From a virus: a DNA stretch of 56,767 bases. The stretch lies in the IMG/VR virus record IMGVR_UViG_3300008459_000056, positions 1-56,767 of that record, one strand, 5' to 3'. Positions 24,632-33,144 of this stretch are shown one piece after another (positions within the stretch are counted from its first letter, which is position 1; each line of letters begins with the position of its first letter). Below the pieces are notes generated by a model. It was not told where the DNA came from. It was given only the letters and a program-made list of their open reading frames with translations, and did not search any database. The translations under genes were made by a program, and so were the position numbers.

Positions 24632-26454
24632 TAATTAGTTCTAACTCTTACTTTAATATCCTTATTAGGGTATTTTATTTCAAACATAGACTTTGGGGTT
24701 GAGTATACGGTATAATCAGTTAAATTTAACCCATATAATATCGGTGAACCGGTTTCATCTACACTAACTATTTCTTGTGGTGACCTATTTGTAGAATAAT
24801 CCCCACCAACTAAATTATTAACCCTAAAATCAACAATATTTAAAACACCTGGTACATTATTTAAATTTTCAATTAAATTAGAGATGTAGATATCTTGACC
24901 CATTGACCATTTTTTAATGTCAAAATACTCTATTGTTTTTCTTATAGTATTGTTAACAACTTCTGATTGATTAAACGTTTTATCAACAAAAATATCTATC
25001 TCTACACTTAGATTTATTATAGAACCGTCACCAACCTCAACATAATCGTTAATCATTCTATAGTCAGCTAACCAAGTAGCTATATTTTGTTTTAATGTAC
25101 TAGAAGATATATTAGACAGTTTACCAGAACTATCTAAACCAATAGTTGTTATCATAATTTTGTTAGATTGTTCTTCTACTGACCATCTAAAAGCTAAACC
25201 ATATTTTCCTGGCATTTTTAAAAATTGTGCTACATAATCTTTAATTGTAACACTTCTATTTTGTGAGGCAAAATTATATTTAACAAGATTTCTTAGTTCT
25301 TCTAATGACGGAGCTTCAGCACCACCAACAGCGGGAATAGGGTTATTAACCCTTAAACTTCTTCTAACTCTTTCATTAATAGATTGGTTAGGTCCTGTTA
25401 CATCCATTGTAAACTGACCCAAATTTGTCAACACACCTGTACCAATGTTAGCACTAGAACCACCACCGACTCTATATTTAACATACATAATAGAATTTTG
25501 TTTTGGTATTTCACCTAAAGCTGTTGTATTAATAAAATTAGAATAATTATTTATTAGGTTTATTAAACCAGATGTATCGTTTCCTGTACCACTACCAAAA
25601 GTTAATTTACAAAAACCAGTATCAGTATATTCTTTAATAAATTTCCTAGTAATTCTTTGCCATTTTGCTGGTGTTATAGACCTATTATCTGACACTCTAC
25701 TATTATCATCTATGAAAACTTTATCTTCCGCTAAAGAATCTACTTCATACCATCTGATTTCTTTATTATTAAATAAACTATCAGTTGGTACCCCACCTGG
25801 TACTGAATTTTCTGTGGTTATTATACTTTCAACTGAAAGAACATTTGATTCTGGTAGTGTTAATTGAAAAAACGGTCTGTAATCACTAGGGTTTATACTT
25901 TTTGAGTAGTAAACTGTTCTACCATTAACGACTAATTCTCTTTTTGTTATAGTGTAGTTAACTAAATCACCATTACCATTAAAATTGGGTATAATAACTC
26001 TATTAGGTAATCCACCATTAGTAAAAGGTGAATTAAAATCTATATCTTCTAAGTTCTCAAAAACTTTACCAGCTCCAGTTACTTGTGTACCATATTTTAA
26101 AACAGGGGCATATCTAACATCGTATGTATCACCATATGGGGGTACATTAACTGAAAAGTCAACTAAGGTTAATGCTGGTCTATACCCAGGTATTTTTACA
26201 CCTAAAGTTCTAGCTATACTTAAAATTGATTTTCTTTGTTGTGCGTAATCTATCTGAGTCTCATTAAACATCCTATCGGTATGGAATGATAACATATCAG
26301 CAACACCCGCGTTCAATTCTATTAACATAGTACCAATAGAGGCGTCATTAAAATCTGAAAATATTTCTGGATAATATCTTTTAATGAAATTAAATAGTTC
26401 CGACCTTACGTCTGCAAAATTTCTAGATAAATAATTTATTTTTTTTTCAGCCAT
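24631..26454 (-). CDS. 6: Baseplate wedge protein, T4 gp6-like (baseplate J family)
   Basis: A 607-aa protein (T4 gp6 is 660 aa). The N terminus NYLSRNFADVRSELFNFIKR, then FSDFNDASIGTMLIELNAGV and DMLSFHTDRMFNETQ, is the typical opening of gp6/baseplate J proteins in T4-type phages. The middle holds the conserved VGGAEAPSLEELRNLVKYNF, then RSVTIKDYVAQFLKMPG. Near the C terminus IYISNLIENLNNVPGVLNIV matches the family's last helix-strand unit. gp6 forms the ring that joins neighbouring wedges around the hub and drives the change of the baseplate during sheath contraction. It follows the gp25-like gene after one base, the usual gp25-gp6 pairing. Confidence 0.93.
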   Translation of the reverse strand: MAEKKINYLSRNFADVRSELFNFIKRYYPEIFSDFNDASIGTMLIELNAGVADMLSFHTDRMFNETQIDYAQQRKSILSIARTLGVKIPGYRPALTLVDFSVNVPPYGDTYDVRYAPVLKYGTQVTGAGKVFENLEDIDFNSPFTNGGLPNRVIIPNFNGNGDLVNYTITKRELVVNGRTVYYSKSINPSDYRPFFQLTLPESNVLSVESIITTENSVPGGVPTDSLFNNKEIRWYEVDSLAEDKVFIDDNSRVSDNRSITPAKWQRITRKFIKEYTDTGFCKLTFGSGTGNDTSGLINLINNYSNFINTTALGEIPKQNSIMYVKYRVGGGSSANIGTGVLTNLGQFTMDVTGPNQSINERVRRSLRVNNPIPAVGGAEAPSLEELRNLVKYNFASQNRSVTIKDYVAQFLKMPGKYGLAFRWSVEEQSNKIMITTIGLDSSGKLSNISSSTLKQNIATWLADYRMINDYVEVGDGSIINLSVEIDIFVDKTFNQSEVVNNTIRKTIEYFDIKKWSMGQDIYISNLIENLNNVPGVLNIVDFRVNNLVGGDYSTNRSPQEIVSVDETGSPILYGLNLTDYTVYSTPKSMFEIKYPNKDIKVRVRTN

Positions 26455-26455
26455 A

Positions 26456-26842
26456 TTAAAGTTCTAATATTATAAAATCACTTTCAGTGAAAGTATTATT
26501 TGTTACAGTATATTCCAATCTTACAATAACACTGTGTTCTTCATTTTTTACAGGTTCAACTTCTAATTTATCTATTTTTAGATTAGGTATGTACTTGTTT
26601 ATGGCTTTTTGTATTTCAGACCTTATATCGTTTTGTACAGAAACCACATTTGGTTCAAAAAGGTATCTCCTTAAATCAGTACCAAAATCTGGTGAATAAA
26701 ATCTTTCACCTTTGTTTGTTAATAAAAGGTGCATAACATCCGATTTTATAGCTCTTTTATTACTCTTAGTCATATCTAAGAAGTAACCATTTTCTGAATC
26801 AAAAAAAGGAAATCTTATGTTTATGAATGATTCTTTAGCCAT
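26456..26842 (-). CDS. 25: Baseplate wedge protein, T4 gp25-like (GPW/gp25 family)
   Basis: A 128-aa protein (T4 gp25 is 132 aa). NIRFPF followed by SNKRAIKSDVMHLLLTNKGE and RFYSPDFGTDLRRYLFEPN is the diagnostic run of the gp25/GPW family. gp25 sits at the core of the baseplate wedge and provides the site from which the contractile sheath grows. It is the first gene of a long tail unit after the terminator at 26913-26938, and is followed after one base by the gp6-like gene. A near match to the recurring upstream element is 11 bases before its ATG. Confidence 0.94.
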   Translation of the reverse strand: MAKESFINIRFPFFDSENGYFLDMTKSNKRAIKSDVMHLLLTNKGERFYSPDFGTDLRRYLFEPNVVSVQNDIRSEIQKAINKYIPNLKIDKLEVEPVKNEEHSVIVRLEYTVTNNTFTESDFIILEL

Positions 26843-26853
26843 TTTATTTTTAT

Positions 26854-26863
26854 TAATAAATAT
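26854..26863 (-). promoter_or_regulatory. Near-match of the ATATTTATAA element before the gp25 gene
   Basis: Coding strand ATATTTATTA, 9 of 10 positions, 11 bases from the ATG. It is between a terminator and the first gene of the unit, so some promoter must be here. This is the best candidate element. Confidence 0.45.
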
Positions 26864-26912
26864 CTAATTAATTAATTTATCTTAAAAAACTTAAATGTAA
26901 ATTATTAATCAA

Positions 26913-26938
26913 TAAAAAACCCCTCAAGTTGAGGGGTT
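26913..26938 (-). terminator. Intrinsic terminator after the replication/RNR unit
   Basis: CCCCTC (26920-26925) pairs with GAGGGG (26931-26936), loop AAGTT, extended by A-T pairs on both sides. On the minus strand the stem is followed by six T residues. It ends the unit whose last clear gene is the ribonucleotide reductase, just before the gp25-led tail unit. Confidence 0.92.
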
Positions 26939-26944
26939 ATATTT

Positions 26945-27022
26945 TTAACCGTTTTGTTTTCTAATGTTATAGAATGCTATAAGTACCTGTTGTATTAGGG
27001 TAGTATCATTACCCCAAGACAC
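26945..27022 (-). CDS. Possible 25-aa micro-gene after the ribonucleotide reductase
   Basis: A short frame starts with GTG two bases after the reductase stop codon and runs 25 codons to a TAA that lies 7 bases before the terminator stem. The product begins M-S-W-G-N-D-T-T and continues LIQQVLIAFYNIRKQNG, an amphipathic helix-like sequence. The tight spacing on both sides and the full use of the interval are like a real gene. Its shortness and GTG start make chance quite possible. No family recognised. Confidence 0.3.
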   Translation of the reverse strand: MSWGNDTTLIQQVLIAFYNIRKQNG

Positions 27023-27024
27023 TT

Positions 27025-28884
27025 TTACTTTACTTCGCATGCTCCCCCACTACAAGCTAACTCACCACTTAAATCGGTGTTATCTGTCAACTCAACTACT
27101 TTAGATAAATCTATATTTGATAAAGATTTCATCATTCTTTCGTAAGTTTCTTCATCACAATCTTCAAAAGGAGCTTGTTGATAAGTGCCTCCATTATAAG
27201 GTAATACCGATAAACCATTATAGTATTCACGATTATTCCACATCCATTCACCAGCTAAATCCCACTCATCTTCTTTCAATGAAATTGTTGCAGAAACATT
27301 ATGTGTATTTTGTCCGTTTCTATGCCCAGGTTTAATCCATTCTTGTGAGACTTTTTTAACTCTTTCTAATAATTGGAAAGGTGACTCATGTCTTAAAATA
27401 GAACCTTCAGGTGATTTCTGTGGTACAGAAATTACAGCTGTATCGTGTGGTCTAAAAACTTCATCTTCAATTAACTCTGGGTGGTTTATAGATAAGTAAG
27501 TATATATAGATTCATTTTTACCTACTCTTACTCTTCTAATGTAATAATCATTATGCCAAGCGTGAATACCCGAAGAAGTACCCAAAGTTAGTGATGTTGT
27601 CCCAGCTGGTTTAACAGTAGTTGTTCTTGCTGAAGGATTAATACCAATTATTTTAGCAATTCTAGTATTTTCTTCTTTAACAGCTTTTGCTGCCGCTTTC
27701 ATATCATACCCTAAAACAACACCAGAACCAATACCTGTCATTGATACACCAATTAAAGCGTCTTTTTCAGTTGTTCTTTTCCAAACATCTCTTAAATAAT
27801 GAAAATCAGTGTAACCAGCTTGTAATGTACCAATAAATGCTGCCGCTTTAACTCTTTCTTCAAAATCTTCTTGTGACTCAATATTAGAAACGTTTACCTC
27901 ACATAAGTTACAAAACTGATAAGGTCTAAGAGCAATTTCACAACAAGGGTTAGTTCCCCAATCCTTATCATAAGAAAAATAAATACCAGGTTCACCAGCT
28001 CCAGATAATTCAACTCTTTTCCATAAATCTAAGAAAAATTCTTTTGTAATTTTATTTCTTAAAAGAACTGCTGAATTGTTAGCTCTACCTCTTTGTGGGT
28101 TTAATTCCCACCATGCTCCTGATTTACAAGTAATCATATCGTTATCATCTGCTGAAAACAAACTAATAAGAGCTGCTCTTCTAATACCCCCAGCTAAAAC
28201 AGCATCTGCAATATGACAAACAATATCGTGTACCTCTAAAGTTGTTAGTCTTTCTCTATTTTCTTTAGCGTCTAAAACTTTTTTAATGTTGTGAACACAA
28301 TCTTTTAAAGGTTGTGGACCAGGTGCTTTACCACCAGAGGTGACTAATAAAGCGCCTTTTGGTCTAATATCTGAAAAATCAAATATTGGTGTTGATGAAG
28401 TAACCCCAAAATAAGATTTCATTAAAACTTTAATTGCGTCTGCCCACCCTTCAATTGAGTCCCCAACTAAATACCTTCTTGTTCTACTAGGATTTGGCTT
28501 TTGAATTTCAGGTAATTTTTCTACATGGTGTTTTTGTACAGAATAACCAACACCAGTACCACCTAAAAGTAAAAACATTGTTTCAGAAAAAGCATCAATG
28601 TGGTCAATAGGTAGATAAGCACAATTATAAACCCTATTTGGTGAGATTTCGATTGGCCTACCACCAAATTGTAATGACCTCATAGAAGGTAAAACTTTTT
28701 TGTCATACACCATTTTATAAACTACCTCAATCTCTTCTTTTAATTGTGGGTATTTCTTTTGATGCATTTCTTTATTTCTTGTTACTAACTCTTGCCAAGT
28801 CTCTCTTCTCTCTTTTTCAGGGAGAAATTTAGCGTACTTCATATAGACAGTAATTTCTGACAGAATTTGATTTGATAATTCCAT
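27025..28884 (-). CDS. nrdJ: Class II (adenosylcobalamin-dependent) ribonucleotide reductase
   Basis: A 619-aa monomeric-type reductase, shorter than the about 740-aa Lactobacillus enzyme. The expected residues are present: VYNCAYLP with Cys88 as first redox Cys, then TNPCCE with radical Cys314 and Glu316, and FCNLCE with the second redox Cys325, 11 residues after the radical Cys as in the Lactobacillus enzyme. The tail has Cys611 and Cys616, spaced five apart, for re-reduction by thioredoxin. FGVTSSTPIFDFSDIRP and AGGIRRAALI also fit. It makes deoxynucleotides from ribonucleotides with vitamin B12 coenzyme and needs no oxygen and no small subunit, unlike the T4 NrdAB enzyme. Last clear gene of the replication unit, 25 bases after the helicase gene. 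Confidence 0.9.
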   Translation of the reverse strand: MELSNQILSEITVYMKYAKFLPEKERRETWQELVTRNKEMHQKKYPQLKEEIEVVYKMVYDKKVLPSMRSLQFGGRPIEISPNRVYNCAYLPIDHIDAFSETMFLLLGGTGVGYSVQKHHVEKLPEIQKPNPSRTRRYLVGDSIEGWADAIKVLMKSYFGVTSSTPIFDFSDIRPKGALLVTSGGKAPGPQPLKDCVHNIKKVLDAKENRERLTTLEVHDIVCHIADAVLAGGIRRAALISLFSADDNDMITCKSGAWWELNPQRGRANNSAVLLRNKITKEFFLDLWKRVELSGAGEPGIYFSYDKDWGTNPCCEIALRPYQFCNLCEVNVSNIESQEDFEERVKAAAFIGTLQAGYTDFHYLRDVWKRTTEKDALIGVSMTGIGSGVVLGYDMKAAAKAVKEENTRIAKIIGINPSARTTTVKPAGTTSLTLGTSSGIHAWHNDYYIRRVRVGKNESIYTYLSINHPELIEDEVFRPHDTAVISVPQKSPEGSILRHESPFQLLERVKKVSQEWIKPGHRNGQNTHNVSATISLKEDEWDLAGEWMWNNREYYNGLSVLPYNGGTYQQAPFEDCDEETYERMMKSLSNIDLSKVVELTDNTDLSGELACSGGACEVK

Positions 28885-28909
28885 TTTTTATTAATTTTTA
28901 AATTTTTAA

Positions 28910-30316
28910 TTATTGATTTGTTTCGGTTTCTCTTTCTTGTTTTCTGAGTTTAACCATTTTTAATCTTTCTTTTGCGTTTTCTTCTTTTCTAACTTCAACT
29001 TTTCTTTCGTAACCTAAAAAAGTATCTGAAGTCTCGGTGTCTATAAAAACCCTACCGTTGTCAAAAGTACAATCCTCAAATATAACACCGTCTTTTCCAA
29101 ACCTAGATTTTAAAACCGCTATTGTTGCTCTATTACTTTCTTTTTGTGAAAGTGTTCTAGCTACTGACATAATAAAATGTCCTATTTGAGCCTTTTTGAT
29201 TGAACCACCCATTTGGTCACCTGTTACAACATCTGAAGATATTGAACTTCTATTACCTTGTACAGCCGTCCAACCAACTATCCCATATTCGGCTAACATA
29301 GATTCAAAACCTCTCATCACATTACCCTCACCAGACCATTCATCATTATATCTTTTTGTTGACTCTACACAATCGATATAATCTAAAACAATTAAATCGG
29401 GTTTAAAACCAGTAGAAATTAAATGTCTAAGATAAGATTTAATGTGATTTACGGTAATACCCTCTGATGTAAACTTTTTAATTACTAAATCATTTTTTCT
29501 ACCTTCAGTTTTTTCTTTTATAACGTCAATAACTTTCTCTTTATCTTCTGATAGTTGATTGAGTTCTATGCCACTCCAACAAGCGGCATGTTTTCTTTTA
29601 ATAACATCTGGTATGTCTTCAAAAACAATTTGTAAAACATTCACTCCCACATTATATGCTGTGTTAGCTATTTTAGTAAGAATAGTGGTTTTACCAACAC
29701 CATAAGGTGCCAATACAACCCCTAATTCACCCCTAGATAGACCTCCGTCGGTTAATTCATCAATACCACTTATTCCCGTAGGAATCGGATGTCTAAAATC
29801 TTCTTCTAAAACTGAATCCCAACCTTCAGTAATAGACGTACCATCATCTTTTTCTGAACCAACAGATAAAGCATCTTTCATTATTTCAGCACATTCTTCA
29901 TATCTTTCAAAATCACCATTATCAATGATTTTAGATATTTTATCATTAGCTTTTTTTAATTCTTGTTGTCTACAAAAGTTTAAAGATTTTTCTTGTATAA
30001 ACTCCCAATCAGTAACATCTAAATCTCTAATTTGTTTAATCAATTCAAATAAATAATCTTGTGTTATTTTATCTTTTATTTCAATTGTTAAGATTGTTTC
30101 TAATGTGTCCCATGTTGGGATTTTTTCAAATCTCTCAAAATAGTCTTTAATTGTAGCTACAATTAATCTAAAATATTCGTTATCAAAATAATTTGCGTGT
30201 AAAATTTCTATAATTCTATCACCAAATTTTTTATTAGCCGGATGTAAAATTTGATTTATGAGTTCTGTTTGAAACTTGTAACCTAAATAACCTAATGTAA
30301 CTTTTTTATCACTCAT
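28910..30316 (-). CDS. 41: Replicative DNA helicase, T4 gp41-like (DnaB family)
   Basis: A 468-aa hexameric helicase (T4 gp41 is 475 aa) that unwinds the fork 5' to 3' and works with the gp61-type primase. The N-terminal 160 residues are helical, as in the family. The RecA-like motor has Walker A APYGVGKTT at 203-211 and Walker B PDLIVLDYID with Asp312. GISGIDELTDGGLSRGELGV before Walker A and TAVQGNRSSISSDVVTGDQMGGSIKKA-type sequence around residues 355-380 match the DnaB core including the loop that touches DNA. The gene lies between a hypothetical gene and the reductase in the replication unit. A near match to the upstream element is 16 bases before the ATG. Confidence 0.93.
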   Translation of the reverse strand: MSDKKVTLGYLGYKFQTELINQILHPANKKFGDRIIEILHANYFDNEYFRLIVATIKDYFERFEKIPTWDTLETILTIEIKDKITQDYLFELIKQIRDLDVTDWEFIQEKSLNFCRQQELKKANDKISKIIDNGDFERYEECAEIMKDALSVGSEKDDGTSITEGWDSVLEEDFRHPIPTGISGIDELTDGGLSRGELGVVLAPYGVGKTTILTKIANTAYNVGVNVLQIVFEDIPDVIKRKHAACWSGIELNQLSEDKEKVIDVIKEKTEGRKNDLVIKKFTSEGITVNHIKSYLRHLISTGFKPDLIVLDYIDCVESTKRYNDEWSGEGNVMRGFESMLAEYGIVGWTAVQGNRSSISSDVVTGDQMGGSIKKAQIGHFIMSVARTLSQKESNRATIAVLKSRFGKDGVIFEDCTFDNGRVFIDTETSDTFLGYERKVEVRKEENAKERLKMVKLRKQERETETNQ

Positions 30317-30332
30317 ATTTGTATAAGTTTAA

Positions 30333-30342
30333 TTATAAATAA
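30333..30342 (-). promoter_or_regulatory. Near-match of the ATATTTATAA element before the helicase gene
   Basis: Coding strand TTATTTATAA, 9 of 10 positions, 16 bases from the ATG. Confidence 0.35.
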
Positions 30343-30783
30343 TCAGGCTAATTTGATTGAACCATATTCCACATCTAATTTTTCTTGCGATAATGTTTCT
30401 GTTATTTTTGCTATTATTTCTGGTATAATTTTTCTAACATCAACCGAATATCTAACTCTTTGTTGGTAGATATTTCCAGTAAATTGTTTGGCTATAACAA
30501 CCCTGTCATCAACCTTAATTTCAAAATCAAAAACATCTTCATTTTCAAAAATATTTTCTTTCACAATTTCTTCTTCAAGTTGTTCTTTATAAGGGTTAAA
30601 AGATTTCCATGAGTAATCAATAGATTTACTTTTTAAATCACTCTCAATTAACTCAACCGCATCATTTATACAATAATACAAATCGATTGAGTTGATTACT
30701 TCTTTGTTAAAATTTCTAACATTAAAATATCTTTGACAGATAATGTTTTTGTTAATGTACAGAATAAATTCACATTTTTTCAT
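30343..30783 (-). CDS. Hypothetical protein in the replication unit
   Basis: A 146-aa protein, mixed alpha/beta, with the opening KKCEFILYINKNIICQRYF and a conserved-looking middle (FDFEIKVDDRVVIAKQFTGN, then YQQRVRYSVDVRK). I do not recognise a named family. It stands between the exonuclease and the helicase genes, each about 25 bases away. The position suggests a replication accessory or regulator, but no motif supports a specific function. Confidence 0.6.
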   Translation of the reverse strand: MKKCEFILYINKNIICQRYFNVRNFNKEVINSIDLYYCINDAVELIESDLKSKSIDYSWKSFNPYKEQLEEEIVKENIFENEDVFDFEIKVDDRVVIAKQFTGNIYQQRVRYSVDVRKIIPEIIAKITETLSQEKLDVEYGSIKLA

Positions 30784-30808
30784 TTTTGTTTTTTTTTGTA
30801 ATTAATAA

Positions 30809-31834
30809 TTAATTTTTCTTAAAATTTGTTTTTTCTTTTTTTGCTAACACAATAAATGGTTCCATAAAATTTAAATAACCATTTTCACCACCAGGTATAG
30901 CGTATATAACACCATCTTCTATCATCATTTTAAGTACATTTTTATACTCTCTACCTTCTGGGTCTAATGGTAATTGTATTAAATTTTTAATAGATTCTCC
31001 AGCCTCTTCTGTTAATAAGGGGTAATTTAAATCTATTATTTTTTTATTTATTTCATAAAAAGGTCCTCTATGTGACCCTTTTGAGACACCATTAATAATG
31101 TTATCAATAACTTTAAAGGGTTTATTACCTCTTTCTTCTTGAATTAATTTACCTTGTTCAAATATTTCTTCTAAAGTAACTTTACGTTCTTTTAATTGTG
31201 GAAAATGTGTTAATAAAGTATTTTCTGTTACACCGTCAATACCTTTAATATTATCACTACTACACCCTTCTAGTATTTTTATTAAACCAGCGTTTTGGTA
31301 ATGGTGGTCAAAAAACCATTGGTAGTTACCTATGCCTATTTCCATTTTTTTGTCACCTAAAAAAATGGTAACATCTTCGTTTATTAACTGACAAAGGTCT
31401 CTATCATTTGTATAAACCATAACCTCCTCATTTCTTAATTTATTTTGACAATAAAAAGCTATTAAATCATCTGATTCAACATCTTCATGTTCGTATTGTC
31501 TAATAAAAAGATCTTCAGAGTATTGTTTAACTCTAAGTTTTTGGATTTCATATTCTTGGTCAAAAAATTTAGGTCTATTACCCTTATATTCTGGGTAATA
31601 ATCTAAACGTAAAGTACCACTACGTTCACCATCCCAAGTGATTACTACTTTATCAATTTTATGTTCAACAATTAATTTACGTAAAGTACTATAAAAAGCA
31701 AATATACCACCAATGTGTTTGTCTTTATGGTAAACGTTCTTTGCTCCATTATATGAACGTTTCATAAGAACGTTACCATCGACAATAAGTGTTTTTGTTT
31801 TTTTAGTTTTTCCTTTAGGAGTTCGTAGACCCAT
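30809..31834 (-). CDS. rnh: 5'-3' exonuclease/RNase H of the FEN family (T4 Rnh-like)
   Basis: A 341-aa flap-nuclease family protein (T4 RNase H is 305 aa) that removes RNA primers and adjacent DNA on the lagging strand. The metal-binding acids are visible in order: LIVDGN with Asp19, ITWDGERSGTLR with Asp68, HEDVESDDLIAFYC with Glu120, Asp122 and Asp123, and VYTNDRDLCQLI with Asp144 and Asp146. GCSSDNIKGIDGVTENT is the helix-hairpin-helix region that binds DNA. Its start overlaps the preceding small gene by 20 bases. With gp32-, UvsX-, gp41- and gp61-like genes it makes a T4-type replication set. The enzyme could also serve as the general 5' nuclease in repair. Confidence 0.92.
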   Translation of the reverse strand: MGLRTPKGKTKKTKTLIVDGNVLMKRSYNGAKNVYHKDKHIGGIFAFYSTLRKLIVEHKIDKVVITWDGERSGTLRLDYYPEYKGNRPKFFDQEYEIQKLRVKQYSEDLFIRQYEHEDVESDDLIAFYCQNKLRNEEVMVYTNDRDLCQLINEDVTIFLGDKKMEIGIGNYQWFFDHHYQNAGLIKILEGCSSDNIKGIDGVTENTLLTHFPQLKERKVTLEEIFEQGKLIQEERGNKPFKVIDNIINGVSKGSHRGPFYEINKKIIDLNYPLLTEEAGESIKNLIQLPLDPEGREYKNVLKMMIEDGVIYAIPGGENGYLNFMEPFIVLAKKEKTNFKKN

Positions 31835-32063
31835 CTTCTGAAAATTTAAAAGGTCCTACAATATTTTTTCTATGAATCTCATCTTCAGATTCTTGAATGA
31901 CGGCTAAATCAATTAATAATTGTTTATGTATCTCAGTAATTGTTTCTCCGTGCAGTATTTTTTCAACACCATTTTGAATAATCCAATAACAAGACATTTG
32001 ATCACCTGATGGTGAAAGAGAATGCTCATTGAGTACTTTTAAATTATTATAATTAATTCTCAT
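31815..32063 (-). CDS. Hypothetical small protein between uvsX and the FEN nuclease
   Basis: An 82-aa protein of unknown family, with an acidic C-terminal end and a predicted helix near residues 42-58 (ITEIHKQLLIDLAVIQ). It contains the segment SGDQMSCYWIIQNGVEKILHG, which looks like a small beta-hairpin. It lies 9 bases after uvsX and overlaps the nuclease gene by 20 bases, so it is surely co-expressed with recombination and replication genes. Function unknown. Confidence 0.6.
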   Translation of the reverse strand: MRINYNNLKVLNEHSLSPSGDQMSCYWIIQNGVEKILHGETITEIHKQLLIDLAVIQESEDEIHRKNIVGPFKFSEDGSTNS

Positions 32064-32072
32064 TTTTTTTAA

Positions 32073-33134
32073 TTAAACTAAACCATCAATTTCTTCATCT
32101 TCTAGTGTAAGTTCACTTTCTTCTACCTCAAAATTAAGGTTATTTTCATCCACTTCTTCAACACCACTTTTAATAAACATATCAATCCAATAATCAGCAT
32201 ATCTTGCTTTATAATCGTTTTCTGCTTCTTTAGTGTCGTCAATAAAATCATGTGGCGTCACAATAACTTTACCGTCTTGATATCCAATTCCGTTAACATG
32301 GTTTTTTAAAATAGAAATTTTACTTCTAGTAGCGTAATTAATACTTCTACTGTTTTTAGTAGCTTTTAATTTTTGTGTTCCAGCATTTTTTTGGTTACCA
32401 AACAAGAAAATTAAAGTACTATTCAAATAAATGGCTTCACCACCTTTCATCTTAATTTTAGGTTGTCCAAATGGATTGTCTGGTAGTTCAACCCAAGGTT
32501 GGTTTACAAACACAATTGTATTAGTATGTATGTTAGTTTCTTTTCTAGAACCTGTGATTCTACCATTAAGACCCATACCAATTTTATCTGCTAAAACAGA
32601 TGCGTTATGCATTTTACCACCTTTACCTTCGTAAGTCATTTTACAAGGAATTGAACCCACTGAGTCCCACAAGAAACAAATATCCATTGGTGTTCCATCT
32701 TCATGTGACCAATTTTCTTTTTCTTGTGTGTCTAGAACTTCATTTACATAGTCTGTGATTTGTTCGATATAATCGAAATCATCTCTAAATAAAAAGAACC
32801 CAGACCAATCACCAGGTGATTCTTCCTCACACTCAAAACCCATCATTTTAGCGTGAGTAAAATTCCATTTTTTTTCTGTAATAATAAACACAGGTAGAAT
32901 ACCATTTTTCTGACACCAAATGGCACTCTTAATGAGTGCCGTGGTTTTACCAGTGTCAGAATGACCTAAAAAAACATTAAGATGTCCGATAGCTGGACCA
33001 GGTACACCTGTAGCTCTCTGAAAGACAGGACCTAAGTCAATAAATCTATCTGGTTTATATTTTGTTTTTGAAGAGAATCTGTCCTTAACAGAATCTAACG
33101 AAAACGATTTTTTCTTAATACTAGTTTTAGCCAT
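32073..33134 (-). CDS. uvsX: UvsX-type RecA recombinase
   Basis: A 353-aa recombinase (T4 UvsX is 391 aa) that forms filaments on single-stranded DNA and drives strand invasion for recombination-dependent replication and repair. Walker A is GHSDTGKT (57-64), Walker B is DICFLWDSVGSIP (151-163) with Asp157, and IVFVNQPWVELPDNPFGQPK followed by KMKGGEAIYLNST matches the family's glutamine switch and L2 region. The C terminus is acidic. The gene lies 10 bases after the gp32-like gene, its functional partner, since gp32 coats the DNA that UvsX binds. A UvsY mediator is not visible in the window. Confidence 0.93.
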   Translation of the reverse strand: MAKTSIKKKSFSLDSVKDRFSSKTKYKPDRFIDLGPVFQRATGVPGPAIGHLNVFLGHSDTGKTTALIKSAIWCQKNGILPVFIITEKKWNFTHAKMMGFECEEESPGDWSGFFLFRDDFDYIEQITDYVNEVLDTQEKENWSHEDGTPMDICFLWDSVGSIPCKMTYEGKGGKMHNASVLADKIGMGLNGRITGSRKETNIHTNTIVFVNQPWVELPDNPFGQPKIKMKGGEAIYLNSTLIFLFGNQKNAGTQKLKATKNSRSINYATRSKISILKNHVNGIGYQDGKVIVTPHDFIDDTKEAENDYKARYADYWIDMFIKSGVEEVDENNLNFEVEESELTLEDEEIDGLV

Positions 33135-33144
33135 AATTTATTTT

